Below are positions 1 to 6,781 of a stretch of 13,557 nucleotides of DNA, one piece after another (the first letter of the stretch is position 1; each line of letters opens with the position of its first letter). The notes under the pieces are model-generated. The model worked only from the letters and a program-made list of their open reading frames with translations, ran no database searches and was not told the origin of the DNA. The stretch covers positions 1-13,557 of the forward strand of contig JAHIJU010000504.1 of the NCBI GenBank assembly GCA_018898235.1, in the 5' to 3' direction. This DNA comes from Actinomycetota bacterium. GTDB lineage: Bacteria; Actinomycetota; Actinomycetes; Actinomycetales; Cellulomonadaceae. A program made the translations under genes and the position numbers.

Positions 1-1
1 G

Positions 2-520
2 CGCCCCCTGGTCCCCACCATGCCCGAGGGCTCCTCCCTCCCTCCCCCCACCGACATGGAGTTCGTGAACAGCTACCTGGACAAGCTGGTCAGCGCCCAC
101 TCCAAGGCGGAGCGGGAGGATTATACGTATGGAACTTTCATAGAATCCCAGATACCCGAGATCATAAGAATGTACAAGGAGGACGGCTTCGGCACGAACC
201 AGGCCTGCATGGCGGTTTGCGACCCCCAGAGCCTGTTCCTCTCCGACCCCCCATGCCTCCGCCAGATAGACACGCGCATCTACCCCGACGAGAAGAAGCT
301 CCACTTCATCCTCTACTTCCGCTCCTGGGACCTGTGGGGCGGGTTCCCCGCCAACCTGGCCGGCATCCAGCTCCTGAAGGAGTACATGGCCGACGAGATA
401 GGCCACGGCGTCAAGCCCGGCGAGACCATCGCGGTCAGCAAAGGCCTACACCTCTACGACATGTACTTCGAGGTGGCCAACCTGCGGCTGGGGCGGAGCG
501 GCGAAAAACCGCTTGAATAA
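2..520 (+). CDS. thyA: Thymidylate synthase ThyA, C-terminal part (5' end cut by window edge)
   Basis: ThyA makes dTMP from dUMP using methylenetetrahydrofolate, a cytosolic step of DNA precursor synthesis. The frame is open to the window edge, so the gene starts upstream; 172 residues are visible. Numbering from the ATG at base 20, I see the YTYG segment (35-38), TNQ (59-61), the catalytic cysteine in DPPCLRQID (Cys79, codon 254-256), the nucleotide-binding RSWDLWGGFPANLAG block (101-115, with Arg101 and Asn112) and the late GLHLYD block (His144, Tyr146). These fit the family order R..PPC..R(S)xD..N..HxY. WDLWGG replaces the usual Asn-containing NDVFLG type of sequence. Codon third positions are strongly G/C, unlike the next gene, so this looks like resident chromosomal sequence beside acquired DNA. 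The stop TAA at 518-520 directly abuts repeat copy A. Confidence 0.88.
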   Translation, partial: RPLVPTMPEGSSLPPPTDMEFVNSYLDKLVSAHSKAEREDYTYGTFIESQIPEIIRMYKEDGFGTNQACMAVCDPQSLFLSDPPCLRQIDTRIYPDEKKLHFILYFRSWDLWGGFPANLAGIQLLKEYMADEIGHGVKPGETIAVSKGLHLYDMYFEVANLRLGRSGEKPLE

Positions 521-706
521 GGGATATTTCGGGTTTTCGTAGGTCCTGGAAAACGGCGGAACAGAAGCCCGATTTCCTCTTTTGGGAGCTATTTTGGAGT
601 AACCAGCCGCTGTTTGCCCTGGTCGTGAAGTATTCCCAGTGCGCGTAGTGGCGTTGTGGGCCATCCTCTGGCGCTTTACCTTACGCCGAGGTCAAGCGTA
701 GCAAGC
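521..706 (+). repeat. Direct repeat copy A (about 186 bp)
   Basis: This begins right after the thyA stop codon and matches 5531-5716 in the same orientation. Bases 521-604 align without gaps to 5531-5614, with 69 of 84 identical by hand count, including the 20-mer ggagctattttggagtaacc (585-604). A weaker middle (605-648) keeps its length within 1 bp. Then come tggcgttgtggg (649-660) and a final block of 24 identical bases (683-706). Similarity stops at 706/5716. The two copies bracket the TIR, RecQ and HNH genes. It could be a recombination or attachment site, a dispersed chromosomal repeat, or the remains of a small element. With 707-857 it fills the 337-nt gap between thyA and the TIR gene; no gene was seen in it. 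Confidence 0.85.
673..697. other. Imperfect hairpin in repeat copy A
   Basis: Left arm gctttacctt (673-682), loop acgcc, right arm gaggtcaagc (688-697). Compared with the perfect version in copy B, the left arm has one mismatch and one G-T pair, while loop and right arm are identical. No T-run follows on either strand, so it is not a standard intrinsic terminator. Confidence 0.5.
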
Positions 707-788
707 TTCGCATATTCTGCAGCAGTGAATACCAATTACCGTTCAAAAGTCCTTCCCGTCTCATTAAGCGACCGTCTAGATGCACTAT

Positions 789-817
789 TTGATGAATGGA
801 CAACTCTGGAATAACAT
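789..817 (+). promoter_or_regulatory. Candidate sigma70-like promoter of the TIR gene
   Basis: TTGATG (789-794) and TAACAT (812-817) are separated by exactly 17 bp. Each matches its consensus at 4 of 6 positions. A start point near 824 would lie upstream of the proposed ATG at 858 but downstream of the longer alternative start at 780, so it supports the shorter protein. It is a sequence match only. Confidence 0.35.
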
Positions 818-847
818 TCTGACCAAACAAGGGTTGGCCGGTAGGTT

Positions 848-852
848 GGAGG
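848..852 (+). promoter_or_regulatory. Ribosome binding site deciding the TIR gene start
   Basis: GGAGG lies 5 nt upstream of the ATG at 858. The alternative ATGs at 780 and 792 have no purine-rich Shine-Dalgarno sequence before them. Confidence 0.55.
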
Positions 853-857
853 GCGAC

Positions 858-1847
858 ATGTTCAACGATATTCCAAAAGATGTAAGAACAGCGATCTTCG
901 ATGAGATTAGGATTGCCGGAATCTCTTGGCACGGGGATTTACCGGAACCTGACTTTCTGGGGAGGATATACGGGGATCTCTCCTGTCTATCATGGAACGG
1001 GTTGGAAGACCCATACTGGATATTCTCTGACTATGAAGCTGACTTATTGAATTGTTCCGATTCCGAGTTGTTCAGGTTCTTATCTCTGATGCTTCACCCC
1101 GCTGTAAGAAGCTCCTATACAGAAAGAGGAGCTCTTCTTGAAATCTTTAATAGGCATTTGGAACCTTACGGTTACAGAATGACTGAAGAATCAGCAATTG
1201 GTGGCAAGCCAACATATGCGGTAGAACCAATAGAAGATGTGGCCGAGGAAGAAGCTGTTCCACAAGAGATAACGAGACCAGAAGAGCCCAAAGAAGTCGT
1301 ACTTCCTGCCAAGCGTGAGCCAAAGCCAGGCACAACTGGCGAACATGAGGACGAGTATCCCAAAGCTTTCATCTCCTATTCTTGGGATAGCGAAGATCAC
1401 AAAGCATGGGTACGCAGTCTTGCCGAACGACTTGTTGGACAGGGCGTTGATGTAGTGCTAGATCACTGGGATCTTGGACCGGGTAAGGATATTGCAGTAT
1501 TTATTGAGCGGTCTATCCGCGAGAACAAGTTCATTCTGGCTGTTTGTACTCCTAACTACAAAATCAAGTCTGAAAACCGTGAGGGGGGCGCGGGCTACGA
1601 GGGCACGATAATCACAGGAGAAATCTTTAAGAGCAGTACGCCAGAAATGACAGAGGAGATGAAGAAACAAATCATTCCGATTTGGAGAGAAGGAGAATGG
1701 GAGGACGCAGCACCCCCTTGGCTTGTTACGAAAGACCGAATTGACCTTAGGGAAGATGATGATGCTCAGTTTGAAAGGATGCTAAGAGCAATTCATGACA
1801 TGCTACCAAAGCGACCACCTATAGGGCCAAAACCAAATTTTGACTAG
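858..1847 (+). CDS. AbiJ_NTD3-like domain plus TIR/SEFIR domain protein (probable abortive-infection effector)
   Basis: This is a 329-residue protein using the ATG at 858. The same frame opens at 780 (355 residues), but only 858 has a good Shine-Dalgarno, and the recognisable domain begins there. Residues 1-124 look like the AbiJ N-terminal domain 3: WHGDLPEPDFL, then YWIFSDYEADL, then SELFRFLSLMLHPAVR, ending GGKPTYAVEP. An acidic, proline-rich linker (about 124-166) follows. Then comes a TIR/SEFIR domain from about 168: KAFISYSWDSEDHKAWV, DVVLDHWDLGPGKDI, FILAVCTPNY, and YEGTIITGEIF near 247-257, whose glutamates are candidates for the catalytic residue. TIR effectors of this kind often degrade NAD+ and SEFIR domains are related signalling modules; which activity this one has is not visible. 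No membrane segment is seen. The gene is single and convergent with recQ (141-nt gap), and clearly more AT-rich than thyA. Confidence 0.82.
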   Translation: MFNDIPKDVRTAIFDEIRIAGISWHGDLPEPDFLGRIYGDLSCLSWNGLEDPYWIFSDYEADLLNCSDSELFRFLSLMLHPAVRSSYTERGALLEIFNRHLEPYGYRMTEESAIGGKPTYAVEPIEDVAEEEAVPQEITRPEEPKEVVLPAKREPKPGTTGEHEDEYPKAFISYSWDSEDHKAWVRSLAERLVGQGVDVVLDHWDLGPGKDIAVFIERSIRENKFILAVCTPNYKIKSENREGGAGYEGTIITGEIFKSSTPEMTEEMKKQIIPIWREGEWEDAAPPWLVTKDRIDLREDDDAQFERMLRAIHDMLPKRPPIGPKPNFD

Positions 1848-1988
1848 ATTTATCATTCAAATAACGAAGTGACTCCCCATCCTTTGCTTGGTTTTCTTTG
1901 TTCAAGATATCCCCTTTCGAGCCATCACAATCGTCTTGCAGATCTCAGAATAGCACAGGGTAGTGACGTGAAAACTTCGGGTTCTGAA

Positions 1989-4469
1989 CTAGACGAGGTC
2001 TCGATTCCTCTTCAGCTCTTTGTGGCCTTTCTCGGTCAAAGTCACGGTCGGTCTATAGTTGCCATCCTGAACAAGCAGGCCGTCTGACAACATGGATTTG
2101 ATAACATCGCGAACATGTTCCTGTGTGGCACTCAGACTTCCATGGACAGCAAGTTCTGCGATTCCTTGTTTGCTGGCCCAGGCAGCCTTGGTTCCAGTTA
2201 AGACCGCGGCAATCTTCGTTACCCCCACCGAGTATGGCATCGAACCAATGCAAGCCAATACCGCATGCCTGATTTGGTCATCGGATGGTGAGCCGCCATG
2301 TGGCAGACTACCATCCCTATTCACATGACCAGTCGTTGGCCGCTTCACATCTGACATGGCACCGGACGTGGCCTTTGCGTTTGACCCTGAGGCTGGATTT
2401 CGCAATTCGGCGGGATTGATAGTCGAAACCTCCGCCCTCCCCTTCGCGGTGAGCCTCAGAACGGGGTATCCCGATTTGATCTCCTGCTCGATATAGTCAG
2501 CATCGATCAGGTCCTCAGTGACGGCCTTCACCGCGTCCTGCTTACAACTGACTGTTCCGTAGGCGGGATTCTTGTCCAGCCCCCATTCAAGGATCTCTTT
2601 CCGCTTCGAACCCGTTACAACTTCGGCGACTCGTCCCTTTCCGATTGGGAACTTCATGAAGCGAAGGCAGACCAGGACTGGCAAAGCAACATCCCGATTT
2701 CTTTCTATTCCTCTGGCGGTCTTCTTGCTGGTCGTCGCTCGCTTCCTGCAACAGTCGCACGTTTCACAGACGAAGGTCTGCTCTTCGCCAAAATAGTTGA
2801 GGATGTATCCACGCCTGCACCCGCGCTGGAGGATGAATCTCTCCATCGCTTCCAGTTTCGCTTCCTCCATCCGGCGAAGCGAGCCTTCGCGTGCCCAGTC
2901 GAGTGCAAGCTCTTCGAAGGGCGGCGGCGGGTCCACAAGCTTCTGCAGCCCACGTCCTCGGAACGGCGGTTCGTAGCCAAGCTTTCCTGATTCACGAAAC
3001 GCGGTCAGCGCCCTCTTGACCTGCTCGACGGTAATACCAGAATCGGAGGCAAGCTTGTTGACGCCAATCTCAAACCGGCCGGGAGTCCCCAGGTCGATTG
3101 TGGAAGCAAGGCCTTCAAGCACCTTCTGCTGGATGGAACCGCGGACTTCCCCGGCGGCGCCGGAAATGGGCTGCGTTATCGTTATACCCACTCTCGGCTC
3201 ACCGCTGTAGGCCCGGAGCACGCCGGCTCCGTCCAGCATCCGTATGGCCGCTCCCACCTGTGCTTCGCCTATGTGCTGATCGCAGAGCCCTACGATTTCC
3301 TTGTATGTCATCAGGACTGTGCTGTCGGGTAGGTTCCAAATGGTTTCGTAGGCCTCCTTCACCAGCGCTTCAGGGGGATAGCTGACGTCTATGAAGAACT
3401 CGCGCAGGCTTCTGTCGGCTGATGAATACAGAAGTACGCAACGAGAATCTAGCCCATCACGACCTGCCCGACCCACCTCTTGATAGTACTGCTCCACTGA
3501 CCCCGGATAGTTATAGTGGACTACGAAGCGCACGTCGCGCTTGTCGATCCCCATGCCGAACGCGGACGTTGCCGCGACAACCCGCGCTTCCCCGCCGAGG
3601 AACGCTTCCTGTGACTCGTGACGTTCCTCCGGCTCCATTCCTGCGTGGTAGCCGACAATGCGCGGCTCGATTGGTTTCAGAGCTTCGACAATCTCATCGA
3701 CATTCTTCCGCGTACCGGCGTAGATGATTCCCGACCCGCCGTTCTCGCTAACGAACTTCGACAGGAAGTCCTGTTTCTTCTTGTCGTTGTGCATGACCTC
3801 GACACTCAGCTCGAGGTTTGGACGATCGAACCCGTGAACGTGGAGATCAGTATTCTCAACCGAGAGGCCGAGTGATTCGATGATATCCGCCTGTACGCGA
3901 GGAGTAGCAGTCGCCGTCAGAGCGGTTACTGGCGGGCGGCCAATCTTCTCGTGGAAGTCCTTGAGCCGCCGGTAATCCGGTCTGAAATCATGGCCCCATT
4001 CCGAAATGCAGTGGGCTTCGTCCACTGCCAATCTCGACACGTTCATCAAGCGCAGCATCGACATGAAAGCGCCATCTCGACACCTCTCAGGCGCAATGTA
4101 AAGAAGCCGGCAAGCTCCCTTGGTACAAGAAGTGAGCCGTTTATTCTGCTCTTCACGGCTAAGACTCGAATTGACTGTAGTAGCTTTGATACCGAGAGCA
4201 TTGAGGTCGTCGACCTGGTTTTTCATCAGCGATATCAGGGGCGATACGACGATTGTCAGTCCCGAATCCATGAGGGATGGGAGCTGGTAGATTAGGGACT
4301 TTCCACTGCCAGTGGGCATAACGACCAGTAGGTTTCTGTCACCGAAGACGGATTGAAGAGCCTGCTCCTGGCCAGGCAAGAATCCTGAGTAGCCAAACCT
4401 TTCCTTGAGAACTCGCTTGGCTGTATCAATCCCGAGAAGCCGGCCGCCACCCGAAGGTGAATTGCTCAT
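1989..4469 (-). CDS. recQ: RecQ-family ATP-dependent DNA helicase with two C-terminal RQC-like winged-helix segments
   Basis: An 826-residue 3'-5' DNA helicase of the RecQ family. It has Walker A MPTGSGKS (51-58), the DEAH box (150-153), TATAT (185-189), motif V region ATSAFGMGID (300-309) and motif VI QEVGRAGRDG (330-339). The RecQ zinc module is intact at C551, C568, C571 and C574, with the same 17/3/3 spacing as E. coli RecQ, but it sits about 170 residues later because of an extra helical segment (about 365-545). An RQC-type winged helix follows (about 595-680, VVTGSKRKEILEWGLD). After a low-complexity linker, a second similar segment (about 732-820, VLTGTKAAW to LTEKGHKEL) occupies the place of an HRDC domain. 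The ATG overlaps the stop of the upstream HNH gene as ATGA, so the pair is probably translationally coupled. Housekeeping recQ is normally a lone gene, so a defence-associated paralogue is likely (inference). Confidence 0.9.
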   Translation of the reverse strand: MSNSPSGGGRLLGIDTAKRVLKERFGYSGFLPGQEQALQSVFGDRNLLVVMPTGSGKSLIYQLPSLMDSGLTIVVSPLISLMKNQVDDLNALGIKATTVNSSLSREEQNKRLTSCTKGACRLLYIAPERCRDGAFMSMLRLMNVSRLAVDEAHCISEWGHDFRPDYRRLKDFHEKIGRPPVTALTATATPRVQADIIESLGLSVENTDLHVHGFDRPNLELSVEVMHNDKKKQDFLSKFVSENGGSGIIYAGTRKNVDEIVEALKPIEPRIVGYHAGMEPEERHESQEAFLGGEARVVAATSAFGMGIDKRDVRFVVHYNYPGSVEQYYQEVGRAGRDGLDSRCVLLYSSADRSLREFFIDVSYPPEALVKEAYETIWNLPDSTVLMTYKEIVGLCDQHIGEAQVGAAIRMLDGAGVLRAYSGEPRVGITITQPISGAAGEVRGSIQQKVLEGLASTIDLGTPGRFEIGVNKLASDSGITVEQVKRALTAFRESGKLGYEPPFRGRGLQKLVDPPPPFEELALDWAREGSLRRMEEAKLEAMERFILQRGCRRGYILNYFGEEQTFVCETCDCCRKRATTSKKTARGIERNRDVALPVLVCLRFMKFPIGKGRVAEVVTGSKRKEILEWGLDKNPAYGTVSCKQDAVKAVTEDLIDADYIEQEIKSGYPVLRLTAKGRAEVSTINPAELRNPASGSNAKATSGAMSDVKRPTTGHVNRDGSLPHGGSPSDDQIRHAVLACIGSMPYSVGVTKIAAVLTGTKAAWASKQGIAELAVHGSLSATQEHVRDVIKSMLSDGLLVQDGNYRPTVTLTEKGHKELKRNRDLV

Positions 4470-5416
4470 GAAGCATCTCCTTCTTGTCCGGGCTGAACCG
4501 TTGTATTGGTGATGATCTCGAGATTGGATTTCTTGATCTTCTTCCTTCCCTGGGGCGCCTTGAGCCGATAAACGCAGATCTCAGGCGTGAGCATTTGCAC
4601 CTGCTGAATTAACTGTGACGAGGGCTGATGCTCCCTACGCAGGTGTTCCAATATCTTTGGGGCTTGTTGCATTCGACGGTTATTGAAGGCGACTTCGGCA
4701 TATGCTTTGGCGCCTTTAAACGGCCTGCACTTCTGACATGGACGGTAGCCGCGTGGAGCCTCTTCAACCTTGGGACCGCTCGCGAACCTGCATTTCGTAG
4801 AATGCACGATGCGCCGTCGCTGGTCGACACAGAAGCCTGGACGATTCATTCCCTTGTGACCATCCAAGACTCGGTGGCACCTGGGGCAAAGACTGACGAG
4901 ATTGGACCAGTGATGATGGCCGCCATGTGCTCTCTGCACGATGTGGTGCACGTCGCCATGCTTCTTCAGGCCCCACCCGCAGATTGCACATTTGTAACCA
5001 TCACGTACGAGCACAGCGCGCCTACGCTCATTCCAATCAGGTGGCAAAGCAATCGATGGCGCAGCCATCGCGTACTGCTCCTGGGTCTGTTCCCAGGTAT
5101 CTGACACTGATGCATGAGTCCACATTGCTTCATAGGCCCACTGCCATACAACGCGACCATCGAGACTCCATCGCGCCTGGTCAATCGCCGTCCGCGCATG
5201 AATCTGACATGGGACCGTGGCGCTGTTGGACGCAAACCCCAGCACGCTCTGGTCGAATACAGGAAATCCGAACTGGTTCTGTATGTAAGACATCGTTATT
5301 GAAAAGAACGGGTTTGCAGGTTCAATCTCTTTGAGACTCCTGGGCGAGCGCCGCGTCAGACCGATGAATCCGCTTCGTGAAAGCGCTTCCGACATGGCCT
5401 TGTGTTTACTACTCAT
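4466..5416 (-). CDS. HNH endonuclease with an additional Ada-like Cys cluster
   Basis: A 316-residue protein. Its centre is a zinc-supported HNH nuclease: WNERRRAVLVRDGYKC (128-143), C143xxC146, the catalytic VHH (156-158), Asn172, and C177xxC180-H181, consistent with the McrA/HNH fold that cuts DNA. Just after it, residues 203-231 contain H205, C209 and GYRPCQKCRP (C227, C230). This resembles the metal site of Ada-type N-terminal domains, which end in GYRPCxxCxP. The N-terminal 125 residues are not recognised. The stop overlaps the recQ start (ATGA). The start at 5416 has a modest purine run (gggag, about 10 nt upstream); internal ATGs at residues 8 and 42 are alternatives. Coupling to RecQ suggests a nuclease-helicase pair acting on invading or damaged DNA (inference). 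I do not recognise a named system. Confidence 0.78.
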   Translation of the reverse strand: MSSKHKAMSEALSRSGFIGLTRRSPRSLKEIEPANPFFSITMSYIQNQFGFPVFDQSVLGFASNSATVPCQIHARTAIDQARWSLDGRVVWQWAYEAMWTHASVSDTWEQTQEQYAMAAPSIALPPDWNERRRAVLVRDGYKCAICGWGLKKHGDVHHIVQRAHGGHHHWSNLVSLCPRCHRVLDGHKGMNRPGFCVDQRRRIVHSTKCRFASGPKVEEAPRGYRPCQKCRPFKGAKAYAEVAFNNRRMQQAPKILEHLRREHQPSSQLIQQVQMLTPEICVYRLKAPQGRKKIKKSNLEIITNTTVQPGQEGDAS

Positions 5417-5465
5417 CGAGTGCCACTCCCAAGGACCAAAGGTGCCTTTCGCTGCCTACGACAGG

Positions 5466-5483
5466 ATTGTACAGGACACCTGT
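5466..5483 (-). promoter_or_regulatory. Candidate -10 box and overlapping operator upstream of the HNH-recQ operon
   Basis: On the minus strand TACAAT (5466-5471) is a 5 of 6 match to a -10 box, about 50 nt before the HNH start, but no good -35 box is seen at the right spacing. Overlapping it on the plus strand are two ACAGGA words one helical turn apart (5461 and 5471), and an inverted repeat ACAGG-aca-CCTGT (5471-5483). This layout would suit a repressor site, but the support is only these short words. Confidence 0.25.
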
Positions 5484-5530
5484 GACACGAAGTCTAGCAT
5501 TACTCAACCTAGCGTCCGTGATTTGAAATC

Positions 5531-5716
5531 GGGATTTCTCGGGATTTCTGCGGATCCGAAGAACAGCGGAACAGAGGCCCGATTTCCACTTTTTGGAGCT
5601 ATTTTGGAGTAACCGTCACCGTTTTTCCCGCTCACGATGAATAAACATCTCGCTTGGTGGCGTTGTGGGCGTAGTTTTAGGGGCTTGACCTCACGCCGAG
5701 GTCAAGCGTAGCAAGC
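5531..5716 (+). repeat. Direct repeat copy B (about 186 bp)
   Basis: Second copy of the repeat at 521-706, same orientation, offset 5,010 bp (5,009 bp in one block because of a 1-bp indel). It shares the 20-mer at 5595-5614 and 24 identical bases at 5693-5716. It occupies most of the 325-nt gene gap between the HNH start (5416) and the PD-(D/E)XK gene stop (5742). The rest of that gap (5417-5530 and 5717-5741) holds the possible HNH promoter and nothing else I recognise. Confidence 0.85.
5683..5707. other. Perfect 10-bp-stem hairpin in repeat copy B
   Basis: Left arm gcttgacctc (5683-5692), loop acgcc (5693-5697), right arm gaggtcaagc (5698-5707), a fully complementary stem. It lies 34 nt beyond the stop of the PD-(D/E)XK gene, so it could end or protect the operon transcript, but no U-tract follows on either strand. 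It could equally be a recombinase binding site. The copy A version is imperfect. Confidence 0.6.
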
Positions 5717-5741
5717 ATTAAAACGGCGGCGGTGAAATGGA

Positions 5742-6698
5742 CTACGATTTGGGAATTGCGTACTTCTCCGCGAATTCAGCTGTCCAATCGTCGTTAGCAC
5801 CGGATTCGCAGACCTTCTTGAAGACCTCCTGAACTGTCACCTGAAAGACCTTGTCCTGGAGGTGATCCGGTAGTAGCGAGTGAAGGAGAGGAAACAGGCC
5901 CTGAGGTCCATCAGGCCCCTCGCATGCAAAGACCGGGCTGCGGTCATCGTAAAGAAGTATGAACTGACCGTTCTTGTGGATGGCGAACAGCACCTCGCGG
6001 TAGAACTGGTAGTAGTTGGCCAGAGGGCAGAAAGCGCTGGTACCAAGGGTTCCGGCGAGGAAGCCGTGCTCATGCATGTGATGCCAATATGTTCTACCGT
6101 TGCGATGAAGGTAGCAGAGCGTGGGGCGAAGAGCCGGGTTGCGACCGTCGCAGTCCCCTCGAGCGAAGACGCTGCAGCCGCCGAACTCCTTCTCCATAAG
6201 CTTTGCCTCTATGAACAATCCGCCAACGCCGTGCGTAGGACGGACCACGAGGTCAATCGATGTCGGCTGCGGAGTCTGCTCGTTGAATACATCACGGTCC
6301 TCGACTTCGAAAAGCGCCTCCACGTCTCCTTCTGGCCATTCTGCTCCCACGCTCTCAAGGGCCAGTCGCAGCGGGTCAAGGTCATTGCTGACCACCAGCG
6401 GGCCCACAAGGTTGAAGAGCATCGGCTGGCTGCTCAGGCCATGGTGTATATACTTGGAGAGTGGAAATGGTTTGCCGTCAGCTTCCTTCATGTCCTTGGT
6501 TTTCTTAATCCGCTCAGCCACCGGCGGGAGAATGATGTTCTTTTCCCAATCCTCACGGTCAGCGAGTATGAATGGGTACTTCTTATCGACTTCATAGCCT
6601 TTCTTGGCAAAGTACTCCGCCGCGGTGTTCCTCATGCTTGATTCGAAAGCACTGAATAGCGGGTAGGTATCATCGGCAATTACATTGTTGTTGTTCAA
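5742..6698 (-). CDS. PD-(D/E)XK nuclease-like protein, last gene of the four-gene operon
   Basis: A 318-residue protein with a visible nuclease-type core: SIDLVV (Asp149 in the second strand), then GLFIEAKLM (Glu164-Ala-Lys166), giving D-x14-ExK. Acidic residues before it (around 130-136) could supply the remaining helix position. Upstream, YIHHGLSSQPMLFNLVGPLV (83-102) recalls the PGN_0703-like branch of restriction-endonuclease-fold proteins; I assign this from memory with moderate confidence. The start is TTG at 6698, preceded by aagggggt with a 4-nt spacer, so it decides the start; the first in-frame ATG is only residue 22. It lies 83 nt after the helicase stop in the same direction. That fits a nuclease subunit served by the upstream helicase, although an internal promoter is possible. 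It overlaps no neighbour, and repeat copy B begins 25 nt past its stop. Confidence 0.68.
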   Translation of the reverse strand: MNNNNVIADDTYPLFSAFESSMRNTAAEYFAKKGYEVDKKYPFILADREDWEKNIILPPVAERIKKTKDMKEADGKPFPLSKYIHHGLSSQPMLFNLVGPLVVSNDLDPLRLALESVGAEWPEGDVEALFEVEDRDVFNEQTPQPTSIDLVVRPTHGVGGLFIEAKLMEKEFGGCSVFARGDCDGRNPALRPTLCYLHRNGRTYWHHMHEHGFLAGTLGTSAFCPLANYYQFYREVLFAIHKNGQFILLYDDRSPVFACEGPDGPQGLFPLLHSLLPDHLQDKVFQVTVQEVFKKVCESGANDDWTAEFAEKYAIPKS

Positions 6699-6702
6699 AG
6701 TG

Positions 6703-6710
6703 ACCCCCTT
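6703..6710 (-). promoter_or_regulatory. Strong ribosome binding site for the TTG-started nuclease gene
   Basis: On the minus strand aagggggt differs by one base from the ideal aaggaggt and is followed 4 nt later by TTG (6698-6696). This supports the non-ATG start. Confidence 0.6.
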
Positions 6711-6745
6711 CGAGCTGCTGCATTCTGCCTTACGGCGTAAACAAT

Positions 6746-6751
6746 ATCATA
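6746..6751 (-). promoter_or_regulatory. Possible internal -10 box in the helicase-nuclease gap
   Basis: TATGAT on the minus strand lies in an AT-rich patch of the 83-nt gap, about 48 nt before the nuclease start. No -35 match is seen at 16-18 bp, so independent transcription of the last gene is only possible. The short palindrome ttacg-g-cgtaa (6730-6740) lies between it and the gene. Confidence 0.2.
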
Positions 6752-6781
6752 TGGTTGTGACATAACGATACGGGGATTTAG

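Noticed and set aside
446..664. Short minus-strand frame (72 codons) over repeat copy A containing YSKIAPKRGNRASVP, also readable in copy B
   Set aside because: The three differences in the best conserved half fall on third codon positions, which is suggestive. But there are too few of them, copy B has no ATG start, and the frame runs antisense into thyA.
673..697. Hairpin as an intrinsic terminator for thyA
   Set aside because: No T-run follows on the plus strand, the stem is imperfect and it lies about 150 nt after the stop codon.
780..857. Upstream ATG starts (780 and 792) for the TIR gene
   Set aside because: No Shine-Dalgarno precedes them, a stop codon sits directly before 780, the promoter candidate overlaps them, and the domain match starts at the ATG of 858. 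They remain possible.
1848..1988. Terminator or small gene in the convergent TIR/recQ gap
   Set aside because: No stable hairpin with T-run and no plausible short coding frame were found in these 141 bases.
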